This document shows, piece after piece, positions 1-8,116 of a stretch of 40,072 nucleotides of DNA. The position numbers were made by a program, and so were the translations under genes. Positions within the stretch are counted from its first letter, which is position 1. Each line of letters starts with the position of its first letter. The stretch is from positions 1-40,072 of the forward strand of contig CAUJIK010000085.1 in NCBI GenBank assembly GCA_963205255.1, given 5' to 3'. A model generated the notes under the pieces. It was not told the origin of the DNA. It was given only the letters and a program-made list of their open reading frames with translations, and ran no database searches. Source of the DNA: Pseudomonadota bacterium (lineage in GTDB: Bacteria; Pseudomonadota; Gammaproteobacteria; Steroidobacterales; Steroidobacteraceae).

Positions 1-356
1 CCGCGCAGCGGATCGACGTTGAAAGCGAAAGACAGGCCCATGGTGTTGGCCAGCAGCTGTCCGCCCATGGCCAGCGCATCGAAGGCGACCTGCAGCACGA
101 AGCCGATGGCCACGCCGATCACCAGCTGCTGCGCCGTGACCACGATTCCCGCGGGAGAGAACGGCGCCACCTGCGGCGGCGCTGGCAGCAGCGGCGCCAC
201 CACCAGCGTGATGGCGCCTGCGATGATGAGGCGCATGCGTGCCGGCACCATGCTGCCGCTGAACAGCGGCGCCACCATGAGGCAGGCGCCGATGCGCACG
301 AAGGGCCACAGGTAGGCGGCGATCCAGGCTTCGATCTGTCCGGCGGTGAGCTGCAA
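1..356 (-). CDS. fliR: Flagellar export gate protein FliR (5' part only; cut by left window edge)
   Basis: FliR is a polytopic inner-membrane subunit of the flagellar type III export gate, assembling with FliP and FliQ. About 118 N-terminal residues are visible. The frame begins LQLTAGQIEAWIAAYLWPFV and continues through hydrophobic stretches such as LIIAGAITLVVAPLLP and LVIGVAIGFVLQVAF, ending near MGLSFAFNVDPLRG, which is typical FliR. No ATG fits. A TTG at 356, with a GGGTAGGG run just upstream, is the likely start, only 4 nt past the fliQ stop. It is last in the visible fliLNOPQR transcript. The remaining roughly 140 residues, and probably flhB and flhA, lie to the left of the window. Confidence 0.9.
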   Translation of the reverse strand, partial: MQLTAGQIEAWIAAYLWPFVRIGACLMVAPLFSGSMVPARMRLIIAGAITLVVAPLLPAPPQVAPFSPAGIVVTAQQLVIGVAIGFVLQVAFDALAMGGQLLANTMGLSFAFNVDPLR

Positions 357-360
357 GGCC

Positions 361-633
361 CTACCCGATCAGTGAGGGAATGCTCTCGAACAGCTGCCGG
401 GTGTACCCCACGATCAGCTTCAGCATCCAGGGACCGGCCACGGCCAGCGCCACCGCCATGGCGATGAGCTTGGGGATGAAGGACAGCGTCATCTCGTTGA
501 TCTGGGTCGCGGCCTGGAATACACCCACCAGCAGGCCCACTGTCAGCGCCATCAGCAGCAGCGGCCCGGCCAGCATCAGGGTCACCTCCAGCGCGCGCGT
601 GCCGATGGTCATTACGGTTTCGGGGGTCATCAT
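361..633 (-). CDS. fliQ: Flagellar export gate protein FliQ
   Basis: FliQ is a 90-residue hairpin membrane protein of the FliPQR export gate at the base of the flagellum. Two hydrophobic segments are visible, LEVTLMLAGPLLLMALTVGL (about residues 15-34) and LIAMAVALAVAGPWMLKLIV (about 56-75), separated by the charged loop QAATQINEMTLSF that is the family hallmark. Length equals the family norm (about 89). Two adjacent ATG codons (633 and 630) could both serve as start. It begins 7 nt after the fliP stop and ends just before the fliR TTG, so it is translated from the fliL operon message. Confidence 0.95.
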   Translation of the reverse strand: MMTPETVMTIGTRALEVTLMLAGPLLLMALTVGLLVGVFQAATQINEMTLSFIPKLIAMAVALAVAGPWMLKLIVGYTRQLFESIPSLIG

Positions 634-640
634 GATTGCA

Positions 641-1402
641 TCACCTGAAGAAGCTCGAGGCCAGGGTACCCATCACCAGCGCCCAGCCATCCACGAGCAC
701 GAACAGCATCAGCTTGAACGGCAGGGAGATCAGCACTGGCGACAGCATCATCATGCCCATCGACATCAGCACGCTGGCCACCACCAGGTCGATGATCACG
801 AAGGGGATGAAGATGAGAAAACCGATCTGGAAGGCCGTCTTTAGTTCGCTGGTGGCGAAGGCGGGAACGAGAATGGACATGGGCACATCCTCGGGCGTCT
901 CGAAACCCTGGCCACCGGAAATGCGCACGAAGGTCGCGATGTCGCTCTCGCGCGTCTGCTGCAGCATGAACTGCTTCAGAGGCACCGCGGCGAGGCTGAG
1001 GGCCTCGGTGGTCTGGATGGTGCCTTCCATGTAGGGCTGCACGGCCTCCACATTCACGCGATCCACCACCGGCGCCATCACGAAGAAGGTGAGGAACAGC
1101 GACAGGCCGATGAGCACCTGGTTCGGTGGCGACTGGCCCGCGCCGAGCGCCTGGCGCAGGATCGTGAGCACGATGATGATGCGCGTGAACGCCGTCATCA
1201 TGAGCATGATCGACGGCAGCAACGTGATCGCCGTCATCAGGATCAGCAGCTGCAGCGTCAGCGAGTAGCTCTGGCCGCCCGCGCCCGTCTCCACCGTCAA
1301 CGCGGGGATTCCGGGAGCGGCAGCCTGGGCCGCCACAGGCAGCAGCGCGCCCAGCAGCACGGCGGACAACTGAAGCACCCTTGTGGTCGTCATCCGCATC
1401 AC
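641..1402 (-). CDS. fliP: Flagellar export gate protein FliP
   Basis: FliP forms the pentameric core of the flagellar protein export gate in the inner membrane. The 253-residue product has a cleavable signal peptide (cleavage near the AQA-AAPG junction, residues about 26-30), as known for FliP. Transmembrane stretches follow, and the signature [15 protein letters not shown] is followed by [20 protein letters not shown]. The C-terminal segment [24 protein letters not shown] is also diagnostic. The start overlaps the fliO stop by 4 nt (ATGA), indicating translational coupling. Length and motifs are ordinary; no degeneration is seen. Confidence 0.97.
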   Translation of the reverse strand: MMRMTTTRVLQLSAVLLGALLPVAAQAAAPGIPALTVETGAGGQSYSLTLQLLILMTAITLLPSIMLMMTAFTRIIIVLTILRQALGAGQSPPNQVLIGLSLFLTFFVMAPVVDRVNVEAVQPYMEGTIQTTEALSLAAVPLKQFMLQQTRESDIATFVRISGGQGFETPEDVPMSILVPAFATSELKTAFQIGFLIFIPFVIIDLVVASVLMSMGMMMLSPVLISLPFKLMLFVLVDGWALVMGTLASSFFR

Positions 1403-1866
1403 CGTCCGAGACTCTTCCTGAGCAGGCTCGCGAAGCTGGGCCGCGCAGCCTGATCCGGAGCACCGGATGAGGAGCCAGGCAGATGGGCATCGGCAGGCAG
1501 GGTATGCAGCAGTGTCACCTGTCCTGGCGTCACGCCCAGCAGCAGCCGCGCCTCGCCCACACGGACGATCACGGCACGCTCACGCTGGCCCAGCGCGGTC
1601 TGTGCCAGCACCTCGATGCCGCCATCACCGCCGCCGGCGAGATTGCGAAAACGCCGCACCAGCACTGCGACGATGAATACGGCGACCAGCACCACCAGCA
1701 GGGCAACGGTGACCTGCGCGATTCCATTGACCGCGCCAGCCGGCGCAGTGACCGGCACATCGGGTGCGGCGAAGGGTCGCGCCGGCGCGGCCTGTTCGGC
1801 TGCCAGGCTCGCGGCCACGGGCAGCAGCAGGCCGACGCAGCCGGCAAGGAACGCTCGCAGGTTCAT
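1399..1866 (-). CDS. fliO: Flagellar biosynthesis protein FliO
   Basis: FliO is a small membrane protein that helps FliP assemble into the export gate. The 155-residue product has an N-terminal hydrophobic signal-like segment (residues about 5-22), a periplasmic Ala/Pro-rich stretch, one strong transmembrane helix ([22 protein letters not shown], about 52-73) and a cytoplasmic domain with [23 protein letters not shown] and [16 protein letters not shown], the most conserved FliO motifs. The N-terminal signal plus TM layout matches the longer FliO form. It starts 5 nt after fliN stops and overlaps fliP by 4 nt. Confidence 0.92.
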   Translation of the reverse strand: MNLRAFLAGCVGLLLPVAASLAAEQAAPARPFAAPDVPVTAPAGAVNGIAQVTVALLVVLVAVFIVAVLVRRFRNLAGGGDGGIEVLAQTALGQRERAVIVRVGEARLLLGVTPGQVTLLHTLPADAHLPGSSSGAPDQAARPSFASLLRKSLGR

Positions 1867-1871
1867 CGGTG

Positions 1872-2204
1872 TTACTTCAGCTTGCGGATGCGTTCGGCCG
1901 GACTGATCACATCAGTCAGGCGGATGCCGAACTGCTCGTCCACGACCACCACCTCGCCGTGGGCGACCAGCGTGCCGTTGACGAACACATCGAGGGGCTC
2001 GCCGGCGGCGCGCTCCAGCTCCACGACGGATCCCTGGTTCAGCTGCAGCAGGCTGCGGATCGGCAGACGTGTGCGACCCACTTCCAGCGACAGCGTCACC
2101 GGCACATCGAGGATGACATCCAGACTCACGTCGCGTGCCCGACCGGGCACCGTGGAGAGGTCGGAGGAAGCGGCTGCGGAGGATTCAGTGGAAGTGCTGC
2201 TCAT
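1872..2204 (-). CDS. fliN: Flagellar motor switch protein FliN
   Basis: FliN forms the distal part of the cytoplasmic C-ring together with FliM, and also docks the FliH/FliI export complex. The 110-residue protein has a short Ser/Thr/Ala-rich leader (1-25) followed by a full SpoA domain: DVILDVPVTLSLEVGRT, LLQLNQGSVVELERAAGEPL, DVFVNGTLVAHGEVVVVDEQ and FGIRLTDVIS. Size and motifs are normal, and it is not a FliM-FliN fusion. It starts only 17 nt after the fliL stop, the place where fliM normally stands; upstream AGGGT is a weak ribosome site. Its partner FliM is absent from this window. Confidence 0.95.
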   Translation of the reverse strand: MSSTSTESSAAASSDLSTVPGRARDVSLDVILDVPVTLSLEVGRTRLPIRSLLQLNQGSVVELERAAGEPLDVFVNGTLVAHGEVVVVDEQFGIRLTDVISPAERIRKLK

Positions 2205-2221
2205 GGGGTGACCCTGCGGGC

Positions 2222-2710
2222 TTACTGCATCACGAAACTGGTGAAATAGACGGCTTCGAGCGCCTCGGGCTTTTCACCCTCGGCCGCGATGATGGAGTGG
2301 ATCTTCTCCAGCGCCGCCTGGCGCAGCCCCTCCTTGGCCTCCTGCGTGGACACCTGGTCGACAGTCTTGTTGCCGAACAGCAGCAGCAGATCGTTGCGGA
2401 TGACCGGATCGTGCGACTTGAGGAACTCGACCATGCGCGGGTCCCGCGTCATGAGCTGCACGGCGATCTGCAGAAAACGCGCCGATGCGCCCGCCTCGAA
2501 GTTCACGACAAAGGGCGGATCCAGCGCCACGAACTGGGCCGGCAGTTTCTGCTCGACCTTCTCTTTCTTGGCCCCATCCGCGTCACCGCCGCTGAGCATG
2601 AAGAAAGCGCCAGCGCCTCCTCCCAGCATCACGACAGCGGCGATGCCGATCAGCAGCAGCTTGTTCTTCTTCGGGGCCGGTACGGCGTCGGTGGCGGCAG
2701 CTTCAGACAT
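2222..2710 (-). CDS. fliL: Flagellar basal body-associated protein FliL
   Basis: FliL is a single-pass membrane protein around the stator that influences torque. The product has a cytoplasmic N-terminus with PAPKKNK, one transmembrane helix (LLLIGIAAVVMLGGGAGAFF) and the periplasmic domain with DPPFVVNF, RFLQIAVQLMTRDP and RNDLLLLFGNKTVDQVSTQEAKEGL. An ATG at 2710 (162 aa) is preferred. It has GAGGA 11 nt upstream and leaves a 34-nt leader from the predicted sigma-54 start at about 2745. A TTG at 2728 would add six residues but lacks a ribosome site. It is the first gene of the fliLNOPQR transcript; the usual next gene, fliM, is missing. Confidence 0.93.
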   Translation of the reverse strand: MSEAAATDAVPAPKKNKLLLIGIAAVVMLGGGAGAFFMLSGGDADGAKKEKVEQKLPAQFVALDPPFVVNFEAGASARFLQIAVQLMTRDPRMVEFLKSHDPVIRNDLLLLFGNKTVDQVSTQEAKEGLRQAALEKIHSIIAAEGEKPEALEAVYFTSFVMQ

Positions 2711-2756
2711 GTTGGCGTGGGTCCTCAAGGTTCAATGAACCGTTGACCCCACAGGA

Positions 2757-2771
2757 GCAAGGCCTGTGCCA
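2757..2771 (-). promoter_or_regulatory. Sigma-54 promoter of the fliL operon
   Basis: On the minus strand the sequence reads TGGCAC-AGGCC-TTGCT, a perfect match to the sigma-54 -24/-12 consensus TGGCAC-N5-TTGCW with exact spacing. Predicted transcription start is near 2745, giving a 34-nt leader to the fliL ATG at 2710. It shows that fliLNOPQR has its own RpoN-dependent start inside the cluster. The activators FleQ-like and FleR-like encoded at 8484-10747 both carry GAFTGA, so they are the obvious candidates to drive it. Confidence 0.88.
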
Positions 2772-2781
2772 CACAGATCAG

Positions 2782-2801
2782 ATCATGTGTAACTACATGA
2801 T
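2782..2801. promoter_or_regulatory. Palindrome just upstream of the fliL sigma-54 promoter
   Basis: The arms ATCATGT and ACATGAT are perfectly complementary around a 6-nt centre, in an AT-richer patch of an otherwise GC-rich region. It lies about 11 bp upstream of the -24 element. It could be a regulator site or a small RNA hairpin of the upstream fliK transcript; the sequence alone does not decide. Confidence 0.4.
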
Positions 2802-2829
2802 TTAAGAGATTTTTACGGCAATTTCGCGA

Positions 2830-2845
2830 TGTGACGCAGTGCACA
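2830..2845. promoter_or_regulatory. CRP/Vfr-like or enhancer-like palindrome upstream of fliL
   Basis: TGTGA-CGCAGT-GCACA matches the CRP-type TGTGA-N6-TCACA in 9 of 10 arm positions and sits inside a longer perfect inverted repeat (GCGATGTG / CACATCGC, 2826-2833 and 2842-2849). Its centre is about 92 bp upstream of the predicted fliL start. A related palindrome lies about 88 bp upstream of the flgB start. It could bind a CRP-family protein or be the enhancer for a sigma-54 activator. Confidence 0.45.
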
Positions 2846-2856
2846 TCGCACAGCCG

Positions 2857-2874
2857 GCGCCGGATTCCCGGCGC
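2857..2874 (-). terminator. Strong GC hairpin just after fliK
   Basis: GCGCCGG and CCGGCGC pair perfectly around a 4-nt loop, 9 nt beyond the fliK stop on the minus strand. No T-run follows, so it is at best a weak or Rho-assisted terminator or an mRNA 3'-end stabiliser separating the fliE-K transcript from the fliL promoter. Confidence 0.4.
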
Positions 2875-2882
2875 TCCACCAG

Positions 2883-3983
2883 TCAGGCGTAGGTATCGAC
2901 CAGTCCGACGCTGACGGACCGCGTCGGCGCAATGCCGGGCGCGGGGCTCTCGTCATCCACAGCATAGACACTGCGCGCCGGAGCAGGAGCCTCGCCGTCG
3001 CGTCGCGGCGCCTGCTGCGAGACCTGCGCCTCGCCCAGAGCCAGGCCGTTGGCAGAGAACATCTCGCGCAACCTCGGCAATGCCTCCTGCAGCGCGGCGC
3101 GCGTATCCGCCTGCGTCGCACCGAACCACACATCGGCCCGGTCCTGGTTCATGTGGATGCGGACTTCGATGGGCCCCATCTGCTCGGGCACCAGGCTCAG
3201 CGATCCAGATGTCCTTCCGTTGACCGCCATCAACGCCACACGCTGACCCATCTCCTCCGCCCAGCGCGCCGAGTGCAGCGGCGCGCGGACATGCTGCCCG
3301 AAAGCCGGCTGCGCCATGGCGCCTGCGGCCGGCGAACGATCCGCGGCCAGCGCGGCGGCGACACCCGTGCCCGCGGCCAGCGACTGCATGCCAGCAAGCG
3401 ACGTGGGCGCCGAAGCGCGATCGCCTCCCGCGGCACGCGCCGGATCACTGGCTTCCAGAACGGCACTCACAGCTTCCGCGACATCCGCGGCATCCGTGAC
3501 GTTCCCGGCAGTGACAGTCACGACCGGCGAGCGCGCCTCGGTTGCTGCCTGCGAGGAGTGAACGGAAGTCTGGCGCTGCGATGCCAGCAGCGATTCCTCA
3601 GCTGCCTCGGAAGCAGCCGTAGTGCCCGGGGCCGGAACCGGCGCCGAATCCGGGTCCACAGTCTCAGCCGCAGCCGCATCAACGATCGCGGCCGAAGATG
3701 TCTGCGTGCCGCCGTCCGGCGCGCTGCCGACGGCGCTGGCAATGAAGGGCATCAGCGACAGCCATGAGCCATCGGGTGAATTATCTTCCTGGCCGTCCTG
3801 GGCATCCTCCCCCGGAGCCGTGTCTGGCGCGGGCGCGGAATCCGGAGCAAGCCCCAGAAACATCTGAAGAAACTGCTCACCGGAGAGCAACCCGGCAGCA
3901 TCTGGCTCCTGGCCAGCAGCCATCGGCATACCCTGTCGCAGCAATCCCGCAAGTGGCAAACCCTTGAAAGCCGAAGTTTCCAT
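2883..3983 (-). CDS. fliK: Flagellar hook-length control protein FliK
   Basis: FliK is exported during hook growth, measures hook length and then switches FlhB specificity to late substrates. The 366-residue product has the expected layout: a long Ala/Pro/Ser/Asp-rich, low-complexity secreted ruler (residues about 25-225) and a compact C-terminal Flg_hook domain containing RWAEEMGQRVALM and SLSLVPEQMGPIEVRIHM, then ALQEALPRLREMF. The ATG at 3983 overlaps the fliJ stop as TGATG and has a strong AGGAGG 9 nt upstream; the preceding GTG adds only one residue. It ends the fliE-F-H-I-J-K run. Confidence 0.93.
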   Translation of the reverse strand: METSAFKGLPLAGLLRQGMPMAAGQEPDAAGLLSGEQFLQMFLGLAPDSAPAPDTAPGEDAQDGQEDNSPDGSWLSLMPFIASAVGSAPDGGTQTSSAAIVDAAAAETVDPDSAPVPAPGTTAASEAAEESLLASQRQTSVHSSQAATEARSPVVTVTAGNVTDAADVAEAVSAVLEASDPARAAGGDRASAPTSLAGMQSLAAGTGVAAALAADRSPAAGAMAQPAFGQHVRAPLHSARWAEEMGQRVALMAVNGRTSGSLSLVPEQMGPIEVRIHMNQDRADVWFGATQADTRAALQEALPRLREMFSANGLALGEAQVSQQAPRRDGEAPAPARSVYAVDDESPAPGIAPTRSVSVGLVDTYA

Positions 3984-4441
3984 CACAGCTTTCCTCCTGT
4001 TTCTTCTGTGGAACCGGGCCGACGCTGGGCCCGCTCATCTGTCTGGTGTTGTTCGCGGCGCTCTTCCTGGTGGCGCTCCTCGCCATGCCAACGATCGACC
4101 ACCGTGTCCAGCGCCCGGCTGCGGCGCGCCGCCGATTGCCAGCGCTGCCGGTGCGCAGCCTCCTCCTCGCGGGCGAGGATGACCTGCTGCTCCTGCTGGC
4201 GCAGTGCCAGATCCAGGCGCGCAAGAAAGGTCTGGAAATCCCGCAATGCGGCCACATTGCGGCCATCGCGGGCATGATTCTCGAAGGTGGCGGCATAGTC
4301 GTCGCGGTACTGCCGCAATTCCGCCAGCTTGGCCTGCGCCGCTTCGACACGCTGCTGCGCGCCCCCCAGGTCGCGCGCGCGATCCTGTTCCGCGGAGGTG
4401 AATATCCGCTGGACCGGCGCCAGCCGCTGCGTGCGCTTCAT
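3983..4441 (-). CDS. fliJ: Flagellar export chaperone/stalk protein FliJ
   Basis: FliJ is the coiled-coil stalk that inserts into the FliI hexamer and escorts export chaperones. The 152-residue protein is almost wholly charged helix, rich in Glu, Arg, Gln and Ala, for example RARDLGGAQQRVEAAQAKLAE and LALRQQEQQVILAREEEA, with no membrane segment. Identification rests on length, coiled-coil character and position between fliI and fliK. Its start overlaps the fliI stop (ATGA) and its stop overlaps the fliK start (TGATG), so the three are translationally coupled. Confidence 0.9.
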   Translation of the reverse strand: MKRTQRLAPVQRIFTSAEQDRARDLGGAQQRVEAAQAKLAELRQYRDDYAATFENHARDGRNVAALRDFQTFLARLDLALRQQEQQVILAREEEAAHRQRWQSAARRSRALDTVVDRWHGEERHQEERREQHQTDERAQRRPGSTEETGGKL

Positions 4442-5793
4442 CAGCCCTCACCCATGAGTTGTCCGAGCTGGCCGACGCTGGCGCCCATGCCGACACACTC
4501 GTGCAGGTCCTGCTGCAGGAATTGCTGCAGCACCGGCCACGCGCGGATGGCCTCGTCGACGCGCGGATCTGAACCCGCCTGATAGGCGCCCACCGCAATG
4601 AGATCGCGATGGTGCTGGTAAGTGGAAAGCATCTGTTTGAGTTGCCTCGCGGCTGCGAATTGTTCGCGTGGCACGATGTCGTGCATCACGCGGCTTATGG
4701 AGGCCTCGATGTCGATGGCCGGGTAGTGCCCCGATTCGGCGATGCGCCGCGACAGCACGATGTGCCCGTCAAGAATAGCTCGCGCGCTGTCCGCGATCGG
4801 ATCCTGCTGGTCGTCGCCCTCGGTAAGCACGGTATAGAAGGCGGTGATGGAGCCCACATCGGCGGACGCATTGCCGGCGCGCTCCACCAGCTGCGGCAGA
4901 CGCGCGAACACCGACGGCGGATAACCCTTGGTGGCCGGCGCCTCGCCGATGGCAAGCCCGATCTCGCGCTGCGCCTGCGCGAAGCGCGTCAGCGAGTCCA
5001 TGATCAGCAGCACGTTCTTTCCCTGGTCGCGGAAATACTCGGCCACCGCGGTGGCGAGCCAGGCGCCATGCATGCGCATCAGCGGCGGATTGTCGGCCGG
5101 TGATGCCACCACCACGCTGCGCGCCAGCCCCGCCTCACCGAGAATCTTGTCGATGAATTCCTTCACTTCGCGGCCGCGCTCGCCGATGAGCCCGACGACG
5201 ATCACGTCGGCTTCCGTATAGCGGGCCATCATGCCCAGCAGCACACTCTTGCCCACGCCACTGCCGGCGAACAGGCCGATGCGCTGTCCGCGGCCCACGG
5301 TCAGCAGCGCATTGATGGCCCTCACTCCCACATCGAGCGTGCGCTCGATGGGCGCGCGGCTCAGGGGATTGAGCGGCACACCCGCCAGCCGCGTGCGGTC
5401 CTCGCAGAACAGAGGTCCCTTGCCGTCCAGCGGCTCTCCGGCGCCGTCGATCACGCGCCCGAGCAACTCCGGCCCGACGCGGACGAAGCCGGCGCCGGGA
5501 CGCGGAATCACCCGCGCATTGGGTTTCAGGCCATGCACATCGCCGGTCGGCATGAGGTAAAGACGTTCGCCCGAGAAGCCGACGACCTCGGCTTCCACCG
5601 TGGCGCCATCATTGGTCAGCACTTCGCAGCGATCGCCCACGGCCGCCTGGCAGCCCGTGGCTTCGAGCGTCAATCCCACCATGCGGGTGAGCTGACCCTG
5701 CACGGGCGGCGGCGGCAGTGCTTCAGCGATGCGGATGGATCTTTCCAGCTGCTCGCGCCAGCCGACGCCGCGATGTACGGTTGCGGTGCTCAT
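4441..5793 (-). CDS. fliI: Flagellum-specific ATPase FliI
   Basis: FliI is the F1-beta-like ATPase that powers loading of flagellar export substrates. The 450-residue product has the Walker A loop GSGVGKS (177-183), the signature [14 protein letters not shown] (201-214), the Walker B strand [20 protein letters not shown] (from about 260) and a C-terminal lid. Length equals the family norm. The N-terminal 20-30 residues carry the amphipathic region that binds FliH. It overlaps fliH upstream (ATGA) and fliJ downstream. Nothing appears degenerate. Confidence 0.97.
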   Translation of the reverse strand: MSTATVHRGVGWREQLERSIRIAEALPPPPVQGQLTRMVGLTLEATGCQAAVGDRCEVLTNDGATVEAEVVGFSGERLYLMPTGDVHGLKPNARVIPRPGAGFVRVGPELLGRVIDGAGEPLDGKGPLFCEDRTRLAGVPLNPLSRAPIERTLDVGVRAINALLTVGRGQRIGLFAGSGVGKSVLLGMMARYTEADVIVVGLIGERGREVKEFIDKILGEAGLARSVVVASPADNPPLMRMHGAWLATAVAEYFRDQGKNVLLIMDSLTRFAQAQREIGLAIGEAPATKGYPPSVFARLPQLVERAGNASADVGSITAFYTVLTEGDDQQDPIADSARAILDGHIVLSRRIAESGHYPAIDIEASISRVMHDIVPREQFAAARQLKQMLSTYQHHRDLIAVGAYQAGSDPRVDEAIRAWPVLQQFLQQDLHECVGMGASVGQLGQLMGEG

Positions 5794-6434
5794 TCTTCCT
5801 CGCTGCGCGGCAACTGCCGCTCATCGCCGAGCAACTCGGCAATGGAGGCGGCGAGCCGCGCGTCCAGCCGCGCGTCGATCTGCGCATATTCGGCCATCAC
5901 GCGGCAATCGCCACGCGACAGCACCGGATCCTCCACCACGGCCCATGCTTCGCCGGCCTGCGGCGCAGCCAGCCGCTCCCGCACCAGCGCCGCATCCTCA
6001 GGATGCAGCACCACGCGCACACCGCGCGAACTGGCCGGCAGCAAAGCCACCGTCTCGCGCACGATGCCGATCACCTGCGCCGGATCCATCTTCAGCTCGC
6101 GGCGCAGCAGGCCACGGGCAATCGCCATCGCCAGTCGCGCGATCTGCGCATGCGCCTCGTCATCCGCATGCGCCAACGGCCGCGCCAGCCCCTGCAATGC
6201 CGCCTGCAACGCGTGAGCCTGTTCATCCAGCGCCTTGAGCCGCGCATTGATCTCCTTCTGGCCAGCCGCAAGACCAGCGGCCCTGCCGCCCTCCTCGGCC
6301 TCCTTCCAGGCACGCTGCGCGGCGGCGTCCAGCTCGTCCGGCGAGCGCACACCACGGCGGCTGGCCGCCACACGATCATCGATCAGCGGCGCGTTCCAGG
6401 CGCGCAGCTGCAGTGTCTGTTCAGTCGCGGCCAT
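5790..6434 (-). CDS. fliH: Flagellar assembly protein FliH
   Basis: FliH is the stator-like regulator of FliI and links it to FliN. The 214-residue protein has an N-terminal tryptophan segment ([10 protein letters not shown]), a charged coiled coil with small-residue repeats ([20 protein letters not shown]) and the C-terminal domain [29 protein letters not shown] and [22 protein letters not shown]. The ATG at 6434 overlaps the fliF stop as TGATG, with AAGGA inside the fliF tail as ribosome site. In related clusters fliG lies between fliF and fliH; here the two are directly coupled and no fliG remnant is seen. Confidence 0.94.
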   Translation of the reverse strand: MAATEQTLQLRAWNAPLIDDRVAASRRGVRSPDELDAAAQRAWKEAEEGGRAAGLAAGQKEINARLKALDEQAHALQAALQGLARPLAHADDEAHAQIARLAMAIARGLLRRELKMDPAQVIGIVRETVALLPASSRGVRVVLHPEDAALVRERLAAPQAGEAWAVVEDPVLSRGDCRVMAEYAQIDARLDARLAASIAELLGDERQLPRSEEE

Positions 6435-8101
6435 CAATCATCCTTCTGGACCCAGTCCTTGACGACCTGGGCCACACGCGCCGGATCCTTCGCCACGAGA
6501 CTGCGGGCCTGGGCGATCTGCTGTTCATAGGCAATGGCCGCGCCACCGGGACCAGCGGCGGCCCCGCCTGGCATCATCATCGCCGCATCACCGGCCGGAA
6601 CCATCGCAACCTGGGGCGGCGTCAGCGCCACCTTCGCGGCCGTGGTCAGGCTGCGCAGCAGCGGCCGCAGCACGAACAGCACCAGCAGCAGCACCATCAC
6701 AAGACCGGTCAACAGCTTGGCGATGTCGCGCACCAGCGGCTTCTCCCACAGCGGTATCGACTCGATCTGCTGCGCTTCCATCACGGCTTCCGGCTGGAAG
6801 CTCTGGTTCACCACCGAGACACGGTCGCCGCGCGCTTCGTCGAACCCCACTGCGTCACGCACCAGCGCGGTGACACGGCCAACCTGCTCTTCAGTGAGCG
6901 GCGTCTCGGTGACCTTGCCCTCGGCATCGGTGGTACGCAGATTGTCGATGACCACCGCCACCGACAGGCGCTGCAGACGGCCCGCCGGCTGGCGCGTATA
7001 GGCCACGGTGCGGTCGATCTCGTAGTTGCGCGTGGCCTGCCGGGACTGGTTGTCCGGCGTCGATGCCCCGGCCAGCGTGGCTGCCTGCGCATCCGTCACG
7101 CCGCCAGCGGACGCCGCGTTCGCGGCCACGGACTGACCGGGAGGCAGCGCCGTGCCCCCTTCCGGTGGCTGGTTGGTCAGCGCGCCCGGCACACCCCTGG
7201 CGCCCGCATTGCCGCTGCGGCTCAGATCCTCCGAGGTCTGCTCGCTGCGCACGATCTGGCTTTCCGGCCGGTACTGCTCGCGCGCCTCCTCGGTGGAAGA
7301 CATTTCGATCTGCGCCACCACCTGCGCGCGCACGCGGCCCGCGCCCAGCAGCGGCGTCAGCAGCGACTCGATGCGCTGCGAATAATCCTCTTCCATGCGC
7401 CGCGCGATCTCCAGCTGCTGCTCGCGCGCGGCAAACTCGTTGTTCTTCTCCGGCGACGACAGCAGCCGGCCCTGGCTGTCCACCACGGTAACCTGGTCGG
7501 CCGAAAGCTCGGGGATGCTGGAGGCCACGAGGTTCACCACGGCGGTAACCTGCTCACGCTCCAGGCGGCGGCCCGAATGCAGCTGCAGGAACACCGATGC
7601 ACTCGCCGGCCGCCGGTCACGCACGAAGGCGGACTGCTGCGGCACGGCCAAATGCACGCGCGCACCTTCGACACCGCGCAGGCTGGCGATGGTGCGCGCC
7701 AGCTCCGTCTCGATCGCATGCTGGTAGCGGGCGTTCTCCATGAACTGGCTGACGCCGAAACCCGGGTCCTTTTCCATCAGCGAGAAGCCGCTGGAGCCCG
7801 GCAGCCCCTTGGCCGCGAGCTTCAGGCGCGCATCGCTGACGCGATCCGAGGGAACCATGATCGCGCCGTTGCCGCTTTCGATGCGGTAGGGAATGCTGTT
7901 CTGCTCCAGCGACTGCACCACCTGCGCCGCATCGCTGTCCGCGAGATTGCCGAACAGCAGGCTGTAGTTGGGCCCCTGAGACCACAACGCCACGCCCACG
8001 CCAATGGCGATGGCCGCCGCGACGCCGACGAGCAGCAGCAGGGAGCGGATGCCGGCCATGGTGGCCGGAATCTGTACGGGAAGCTTCTGGGGTTCGCTCA
8101 C
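6434..8101 (-). CDS. fliF: Flagellar MS-ring protein FliF
   Basis: FliF builds the MS ring, the membrane platform for rod, rotor and export gate. The 555-residue product has TM1 at about 19-40 and the ring-building domains (NLADSDAAQVVQSLEQNSIPY; GFSLMEKDPGFGVSQFMENA; ELARTIASLRGVEGARVHLA). A variable periplasmic stretch follows, then TM2 at about 463-480. The cytoplasmic tail (about 523-555) contains KDPARVAQVVKDWV, which corresponds to the FliG-binding helices of known FliF proteins. Start is GTG at 8101 with AGGA 9 nt upstream, 15 nt after fliE. Keeping the FliG-binding tail implies that a FliG should exist, although its gene is not next door. Confidence 0.97.
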   Translation of the reverse strand: MSEPQKLPVQIPATMAGIRSLLLLVGVAAAIAIGVGVALWSQGPNYSLLFGNLADSDAAQVVQSLEQNSIPYRIESGNGAIMVPSDRVSDARLKLAAKGLPGSSGFSLMEKDPGFGVSQFMENARYQHAIETELARTIASLRGVEGARVHLAVPQQSAFVRDRRPASASVFLQLHSGRRLEREQVTAVVNLVASSIPELSADQVTVVDSQGRLLSSPEKNNEFAAREQQLEIARRMEEDYSQRIESLLTPLLGAGRVRAQVVAQIEMSSTEEAREQYRPESQIVRSEQTSEDLSRSGNAGARGVPGALTNQPPEGGTALPPGQSVAANAASAGGVTDAQAATLAGASTPDNQSRQATRNYEIDRTVAYTRQPAGRLQRLSVAVVIDNLRTTDAEGKVTETPLTEEQVGRVTALVRDAVGFDEARGDRVSVVNQSFQPEAVMEAQQIESIPLWEKPLVRDIAKLLTGLVMVLLLVLFVLRPLLRSLTTAAKVALTPPQVAMVPAGDAAMMMPGGAAAGPGGAAIAYEQQIAQARSLVAKDPARVAQVVKDWVQKDD

Positions 8102-8116
8102 TTAATCGGTCCTGTT

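Noticed and set aside
2204-2728. FliM hidden as a fusion with FliL or FliN
   Set aside because: FliL ends at its normal C-terminus and FliN has only its own SpoA domain; no CheC-like FliM core is present in any frame.
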